Shown piece after piece: positions 5,542 to 8,649 of a DNA stretch of 8,649 nucleotides. The stretch is from an uncultured Haemophilus sp. GTDB lineage: Bacteria; Pseudomonadota; Gammaproteobacteria; Enterobacterales; Pasteurellaceae. The number at the start of each line of letters is the position of its first letter. Position 1 is the stretch's first letter. Made by a program: the position numbers and the translations under genes. The notes under the pieces are model-generated. The model saw only the letters and a list, made by a program, of their open reading frames with translations, ran no database searches and had not been told where the DNA came from. The DNA lies in assembly GCA_902482195.1 (NCBI GenBank), contig CABSZQ010000030.1, positions 1 to 8,649 on the forward strand, read 5' to 3'.

Positions 5542-5940
5542 ATGACTCGAATTAATCTTGTTCCGCCTGAGGAGCTTTGTGATCAACATCTTTTAGCTGA
5601 ACATCGTGAATTAACCCGTATTCCTAACGCCGTGGCGAAAGGTAAATATCACTTAAAAGGACAGCCTGCAGAATATAAGTTAGGTGAAGGGCATGTGCGT
5701 TTTTTCTTTAATAAATTGGCGTTTTTAAAGAAACGGTATGATGCATTGCATGCGGAATGTAAGGCGCGAGGCTTTAACGTGCAGTATATTTGGAATGAAA
5801 CGTTACCCGATGATCCAAGTTTATGGTTGGACTATGAAGCCACAGAGGCGGCGTTACAGATTAATCGGGAACGTATTCAGGAAAGAATGCCATTAAAGGC
5901 GAGATTTACACCGCATCTTCCAAAGAGCGGTCAAAAATAA
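5542..5940 (+). CDS. Pyrimidine dimer DNA glycosylase / AP lyase (T4 endonuclease V type)
   Basis: This is a 132-residue homologue of phage T4 endonuclease V (DenV), close to the phage protein's length. It should cut the glycosyl bond of UV-induced cyclobutane pyrimidine dimers and then nick the abasic site, starting base excision repair. The opening MTRINLVPPEELCDQHLLAE keeps the family signature. Thr2, whose free amino group is the nucleophile after Met removal, and Glu23 are both present, as are Arg3, His16, Arg22 and Arg26. GEGHVRFFFNKLAFLKKR (about 49-66) is the second conserved block. The start must be 5542, because an upstream in-frame TTG (5530) would bury Thr2. No Shine-Dalgarno is visible. 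It is the only plus-strand gene here and converges on the binding-protein gene at 6009-7121. The family occurs in phages and scattered bacteria, so past transfer is plausible. Confidence 0.93.
   Translation: MTRINLVPPEELCDQHLLAEHRELTRIPNAVAKGKYHLKGQPAEYKLGEGHVRFFFNKLAFLKKRYDALHAECKARGFNVQYIWNETLPDDPSLWLDYEATEAALQINRERIQERMPLKARFTPHLPKSGQK
5923..5931 (+). repeat. DNA-uptake-like word AAGAGCGGT at the gene end
   Basis: AAGAGCGGTCAAAA overlaps the last codons (SGQK) of the glycosylase gene. It is the same one-base variant of the Haemophilus uptake core seen in the leaders of the DUF4189/DUF4424 genes. Confidence 0.45.
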
Positions 5941-5974
5941 AGGAGTTTTCACTTATGAAAGGCAGTGAGAATAT

Positions 5975-5999
5975 AAAAAAGGTGAGCATCGCTCACCTT
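5975..5999 (-). terminator. Rho-independent terminator of the iron-type binding protein gene
   Basis: AAGGTGAGC and GCTCACCTT form a perfect 9-bp stem around a 3-base loop, and six T residues follow on the minus strand (5975-5980). It lies 10 bases after the stop codon at 6009. No T-run follows on the plus strand, so it should work mainly for the minus-strand gene, although the convergent plus-strand gene ends 35 bases before it. Confidence 0.88.
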
Positions 6000-6008
6000 A
6001 TGAATTGT

Positions 6009-7121
6009 TTAATCTTTCAATTTAATAAAAAACGTACCACTAGGTATGATAGGCAAATAGTTTTTATGGAAATCCATAAAGGTTTTTTGTGGGTCTATGT
6101 CTTCAAAAAGTTTTGGGTAAAGTGCTTTTGCCATAAATTGAGCGGCTGCTAGATCACTTAGTGAGCGAGAAGCCGTATGATAAATACCGTAAACACGGTG
6201 GTTTTTAACTGCAGGTAAATCTTGCCACCCTGCACGGGTTAAGAAACCTTTTAGGCGTTTTTGTGCATCCTGTTCATTGATGTTTATTCCCATCGCCATC
6301 ATTTCATCGTTAGTTTCATGCCCCATTTCTGTGCCAGAAATCATAATCACTTCAGGTTGTGCGGCAAGAAGTTGTTCTGGATTAATTGGTCCCCAATTTT
6401 CGACAAAAGGCGCGCTTACGTTATCCCCGCCAACAGTTTCAGCAATAGCACCCCACATATTTTTACCAAAGGTAAAGCTATATTCACTAGGACCTTTATT
6501 GCCAAATTCTACATAGATTTTAGGTTTAGGTAGGTTAGCCTCTTTTACACGTTTTTGAATATCAGTAATGCCTTGAGCATATTCATCTGCAATTTTATTT
6601 GCTCGTTCTTCGGTACCTGCAAGTTGCCCAAAAATCTTTGCGCTTTGGGTGTGTCGTTCTACACTTTGAGCATTAAAATCGACAACAATAATTGGAACGC
6701 CAGCTTGTTCTAACTTTGGTAGTTCGGAACCAATAGTTTGATATTGCCATTCCGCAAGAATCAATACATCAGGTTTTAATGCCAAGGTTTTTTCGGTTGA
6801 GAAAGTTCCTGTATTTACATTACCAATATCAGCAATATTTTTGAGTTCAGGCATTTTTTCAGAAAACAATGCCCAACTTCCTGGATTAAATTTTTCCCAA
6901 AATTCACGTGAGATACCTTTAACATATTTAAAATTTTCAACACCCGTAACAGCAATGTAATCAGGATAGTAAAAGCCTAACACGGCATTTTTTACGGGCA
7001 CATCAACGTTAACTTCTCGTCCTAATACATCTTTGATTGTTTTTATTTCTGCTTGAGTAGTGATACCAAAAGTCAGTAATAGAACGGCCAAAATTAAACG
7101 AATTGTTGATTTTTTTTGCAT
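6009..7121 (-). CDS. Periplasmic substrate-binding protein, iron-complex/BtuF-like ABC importer family
   Basis: This is a 370-residue protein with a signal peptide cut after about residue 24 (ITTQA). The mature protein fits the Peripla_BP_2 fold: TIKDVLGREVNVDVPVKNAV (28-47), the first lobe with FSTEKTLALKPDVLILAEWQ (107-126) and GVPIIVVDFNAQS (141-153), a long linking helix (about 156-194), and the second lobe with IYVEFGNKG, ETVGGDNVSAPF, INPEQLLAAQPEVIM and AVKNHRVYGIYH. A C-terminal extension (LFEDIDPQKTFMDF...LPIIPSGTFFIK) occurs in some ferric siderophore- and molybdate-type binding proteins; I recall the H. influenzae MolA group as similar, so molybdate or tungstate is an alternative ligand. 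AGGAG precedes the start. A Fur-like box upstream favours iron. It is transcribed alone, with no transporter partners in the window. Confidence 0.88.
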   Translation of the reverse strand: MQKKSTIRLILAVLLLTFGITTQAEIKTIKDVLGREVNVDVPVKNAVLGFYYPDYIAVTGVENFKYVKGISREFWEKFNPGSWALFSEKMPELKNIADIGNVNTGTFSTEKTLALKPDVLILAEWQYQTIGSELPKLEQAGVPIIVVDFNAQSVERHTQSAKIFGQLAGTEERANKIADEYAQGITDIQKRVKEANLPKPKIYVEFGNKGPSEYSFTFGKNMWGAIAETVGGDNVSAPFVENWGPINPEQLLAAQPEVIMISGTEMGHETNDEMMAMGININEQDAQKRLKGFLTRAGWQDLPAVKNHRVYGIYHTASRSLSDLAAAQFMAKALYPKLFEDIDPQKTFMDFHKNYLPIIPSGTFFIKLKD

Positions 7122-7163
7122 ATAAACTCCTGTCTGAATAAAACATCAGAATATTGCCATAAA

Positions 7164-7178
7164 TAAGAATTATTATCA
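7164..7178 (-). promoter_or_regulatory. Fur-box-like operator upstream of the binding protein gene
   Basis: On the minus strand TGATAATAATTCTTA matches the 7-1-7 Fur motif TGATAAT-n-ATTATCA at 12 of 14 positions, with a perfect left half. It lies 42 bases upstream of the start at 7121. A possible -35 element, TTGATA (7174-7179), overlaps it, so bound Fur would block the promoter when iron is plentiful. The -10 element is uncertain. Confidence 0.6.
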
Positions 7179-7272
7179 AATTTGGATGTTATAAAGTGAT
7201 AATACAAGAAATGCTGTTGAAGGGGAAAATAGGCATATATCTAGAAAAAACATATTTCGCATTTAAAATTGG

Positions 7273-7281
7273 AAGTGTGGT
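7273..7281 (+). repeat. Degenerate DNA-uptake word AAGTGTGGT
   Basis: This is one base off the Haemophilus uptake core AAGTGCGGT and is followed by CAAAA. It lies between the two binding-protein genes, next to the terminator hairpin at 7298-7334. Confidence 0.35.
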
Positions 7282-7297
7282 CAAAACTTAGTAAGTT

Positions 7298-7334
7298 TTC
7301 ACTTCTCCTTGAGTTGGACTAAAGGAGAAGTGAA
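7298..7334 (-). terminator. Strong hairpin, probable terminator of the amino-acid importer operon
   Basis: TTCACTTCTCCTT (7298-7310) and AAGGAGAAGTGAA (7322-7334) form a perfect 13-bp stem with an 11-base loop, beginning 10 bases after the stop codon at 7345. No long T-run follows on the minus strand. Instead a second palindrome (AAAACTTA-G-TAAGTTTT, 7283-7299) overlaps its end by two bases. Position and stem length support a transcript end, but termination may be imperfect. Confidence 0.65.
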
Positions 7335-7344
7335 TGTGGGAGAA

Positions 7345-8202
7345 TTATTTATATTCAACCACGATATCGCTTTCGCTGACGGTATCACCATAAACTGGCA
7401 ATAAGGTTTTTTCGTAAGCTTGTTTTAAACGCCCATCTTTGCCTAGAGTTTGGATTTCGTTATTTAACCAATTTAACAATTCAGGTGCATCTTTGCGAAC
7501 AGCTGGTGCAATAACATCTTGATCACCAAAGTTTTTTACGCCCACGGTATAACCTGGATTTTGTTTTGCCCAAGCGAATAAGAAGGTATTGTCATTAGAT
7601 AATGCATCACCACGACCATCACGTAAGGCTTCAAAGGTTTCTGTATTTTGTTCGAATTTCAATAACTTCACATCTGGATAGTTTTTGGTGAAGAAAATAT
7701 CAGCAGTAGTACCCTTATCTACGATTAAAGTTTTGCCTTTTAATTGTTCAAGATCCGTAATCACTGAGCCATCTTTTGAAACGACACCGAGTGCCACTTT
7801 CATATATGGATTAGCAAAATCCACCACTTCTTTACGAGCTGGTGTCACAGTGAAGTTAGCTAAGATAATATCAACTTTCTTAGAAAGTAAATATTCAGCA
7901 CGGTTTGCGGCATCCACTAAAACAAATTCCACTTTGTTTTCATCACCTAATAAATCTTTACCGATCGCTTTACCAATTTCAACATCAAAGCCTTGGCTTT
8001 TGCCTTGTGCATCCACATAACCAAATGGTGGTTTATCGCTAAATACACCAATGCGTACTTTGCCATCTTTTTGTATTTGCTCAAGGCTTGAAACTGTTTT
8101 TGCCCCGTCTTTAGCCGGTTCTTTGTCATTACACGCGGTTAAGCCAAATGCTAAGGTGGCAGTAGCTAAAAGTGCGGTCAATGTTTTAAATGTTTTCTTC
8201 AT
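7345..8202 (-). CDS. Amino-acid ABC importer substrate-binding lipoprotein, CjaA-like, probably cysteine-binding
   Basis: This is a 285-residue protein with a lipoprotein signal (FGLTAC, lipid on Cys24), so it is expected to be anchored in a membrane facing the periplasm. The rest is a family 3 solute-binding domain: VRIGVFSDKPPFGYVDAQG (49-67), GFDVEIGKAI, DIILANFTVTPARKEVVDFA (111-130), KGTTAD (163-168) and GDALSNDNT (198-206). By family comparison Arg123 should bind the ligand carboxylate and Asp204 its amino group. From memory the sequence closely follows Campylobacter CjaA, which binds cysteine, so cysteine is the likeliest substrate; another polar amino acid is possible. I chose Met at 8202, after GAGAGGG; an ATG at 8223 would add seven residues. 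The start overlaps the ATPase gene by 17 bases, which suggests coupled translation. Confidence 0.9.
   Translation of the reverse strand: MKKTFKTLTALLATATLAFGLTACNDKEPAKDGAKTVSSLEQIQKDGKVRIGVFSDKPPFGYVDAQGKSQGFDVEIGKAIGKDLLGDENKVEFVLVDAANRAEYLLSKKVDIILANFTVTPARKEVVDFANPYMKVALGVVSKDGSVITDLEQLKGKTLIVDKGTTADIFFTKNYPDVKLLKFEQNTETFEALRDGRGDALSNDNTFLFAWAKQNPGYTVGVKNFGDQDVIAPAVRKDAPELLNWLNNEIQTLGKDGRLKQAYEKTLLPVYGDTVSESDIVVEYK
8170..8178 (+). repeat. Exact Haemophilus-type DNA uptake core AAGTGCGGT
   Basis: AAAAGTGCGGTCAATGTTTT carries the 9-base core followed by the A/T tract typical of uptake sites. It sits within the signal-peptide codons of the binding lipoprotein gene, just below the ATPase stop codon at 8186. 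It is the best single marker of a Haemophilus/Aggregatibacter-type genome in the window. Confidence 0.75.
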
Positions 8203-8649
8203 AGTTTGTCCCTCTCGGTTCATAATTTAAGATATTTAAGAATGTTTTCGCACGATCCGTGGTTGGATTCGTGAAGAAATCTTCCGGTTTTGCCTGTTCA
8301 ATGATTTGCCCTTTATCCATAAATACGATGCGATTGGCTACTTGACGGGCGAAGTTCATTTCGTGGGTAACGATAAGCATCGTCATGCCATCTTTGGCAA
8401 GACCTAAAATCACATCAAGTACTTCACGTACCATTTCAGGGTCAAGAGCGGCAGTCACTTCATCAAACAGAATAATTTCAGGGTTCATGCAAAGTGAACG
8501 AACAATGGCAATCCGCTGTTTTTCACCGCCGGAGAAGCGAGAGCCAAAGCTACCCACTTTCGTGTCATATCCATCTGGCAAGGACATGATAAAATCGTCA
8601 ATCTGCGCCTCTTTTGCAGCAGCCCGCACTTCTTCCAGAGTGGCGTTGC
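8186..8649 (-). CDS. Amino-acid ABC importer ATPase, 3' part only (5' end outside window)
   Basis: The reading frame runs off the window edge; visible residues begin NATLEEVRAAAKEAQID. This is the C-terminal part of an ABC ATPase that would power uptake through a membrane permease. Walker A is outside the window. Visible are the signature SGGEKQR (8513-8533), Walker B IILFDE followed by V rather than the usual P, the D-loop ALDPE, and the H-loop VTHEM. The stretch from MVREVLDVILGLAKDGMTM to the FMDKGQIIE segment matches polar amino-acid importers. The LPDGYDTKVGSFGSRFSGGE segment looks more like the loop seen in exporter-type ATPases, which is uncommon in this family. A GTG at 8627 lies inside the domain and is not the start. 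The stop falls 17 bases inside the binding-protein gene. Confidence 0.9.
   Translation of the reverse strand, partial: NATLEEVRAAAKEAQIDDFIMSLPDGYDTKVGSFGSRFSGGEKQRIAIVRSLCMNPEIILFDEVTAALDPEMVREVLDVILGLAKDGMTMLIVTHEMNFARQVANRIVFMDKGQIIEQAKPEDFFTNPTTDRAKTFLNILNYEPRGTNYEENI

Noticed and set aside
6261..6533. Plus-strand open frames opposite the iron-type binding protein gene.
   Set aside because: They are antisense to a well-supported gene, have no ribosome binding site and encode no recognisable protein.
7685..8020. Plus-strand open frame of 111 codons opposite the CjaA-like gene.
   Set aside because: It mirrors the codon pattern of the real gene on the other strand and shows no family features.

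Overview
The window looks like a chromosomal stretch from a member of the Pasteurellaceae, most likely Haemophilus or a close relative. The DNA is AT-rich, an exact copy of the Haemophilus DNA-uptake core AAGTGCGGT lies at 8170-8178, and several one-base variants (mostly AAGAGCGGT) occur elsewhere. The transporter genes are typical of that family. The species call is an inference from uptake-word dialect and gene content; no rRNA or other marker gene is present.

Region 1 (about 15-5281, minus strand) is an accessory block of eight genes read in the same direction. In transcription order they are a small four-helix membrane protein, a DUF6636 secreted protein, a DUF4189 secreted protein, a DUF4424 secreted protein, three more DUF4189 proteins, and a secreted protein I do not recognise. 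Seven carry a signal peptide starting MKK, and most products are rich in cysteine. A segment of about 532 bp (1818-2350 and 3572-4103) is present twice in direct orientation. It covers most of one DUF4189 gene, a hairpin-bearing spacer and the ribosome binding site of the next gene. 348 bp of the repeat are identical, so two of the DUF4189 proteins differ almost only at their N-termini, and one is a mosaic. This block is the most unusual part of the window and has no function I can assign.

Region 2 (5282-5940) holds the only plus-strand gene, a T4 endonuclease V-type pyrimidine dimer glycosylase that keeps the catalytic Thr2 and Glu23. It lacks a clear ribosome binding site and has a candidate promoter just upstream.

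Region 3 (5975-7178) holds a single iron-complex type periplasmic binding protein gene with a Fur-box-like operator upstream and a strong terminator downstream. No permease or ATPase gene is beside it.

Region 4 (7298-8649) is the 3' end of an amino-acid ABC importer operon: a truncated ATPase gene overlapping a CjaA-like (probably cysteine-binding) lipoprotein gene, closed by a 13-bp hairpin. The ATPase start and any permeases lie beyond the window edge.
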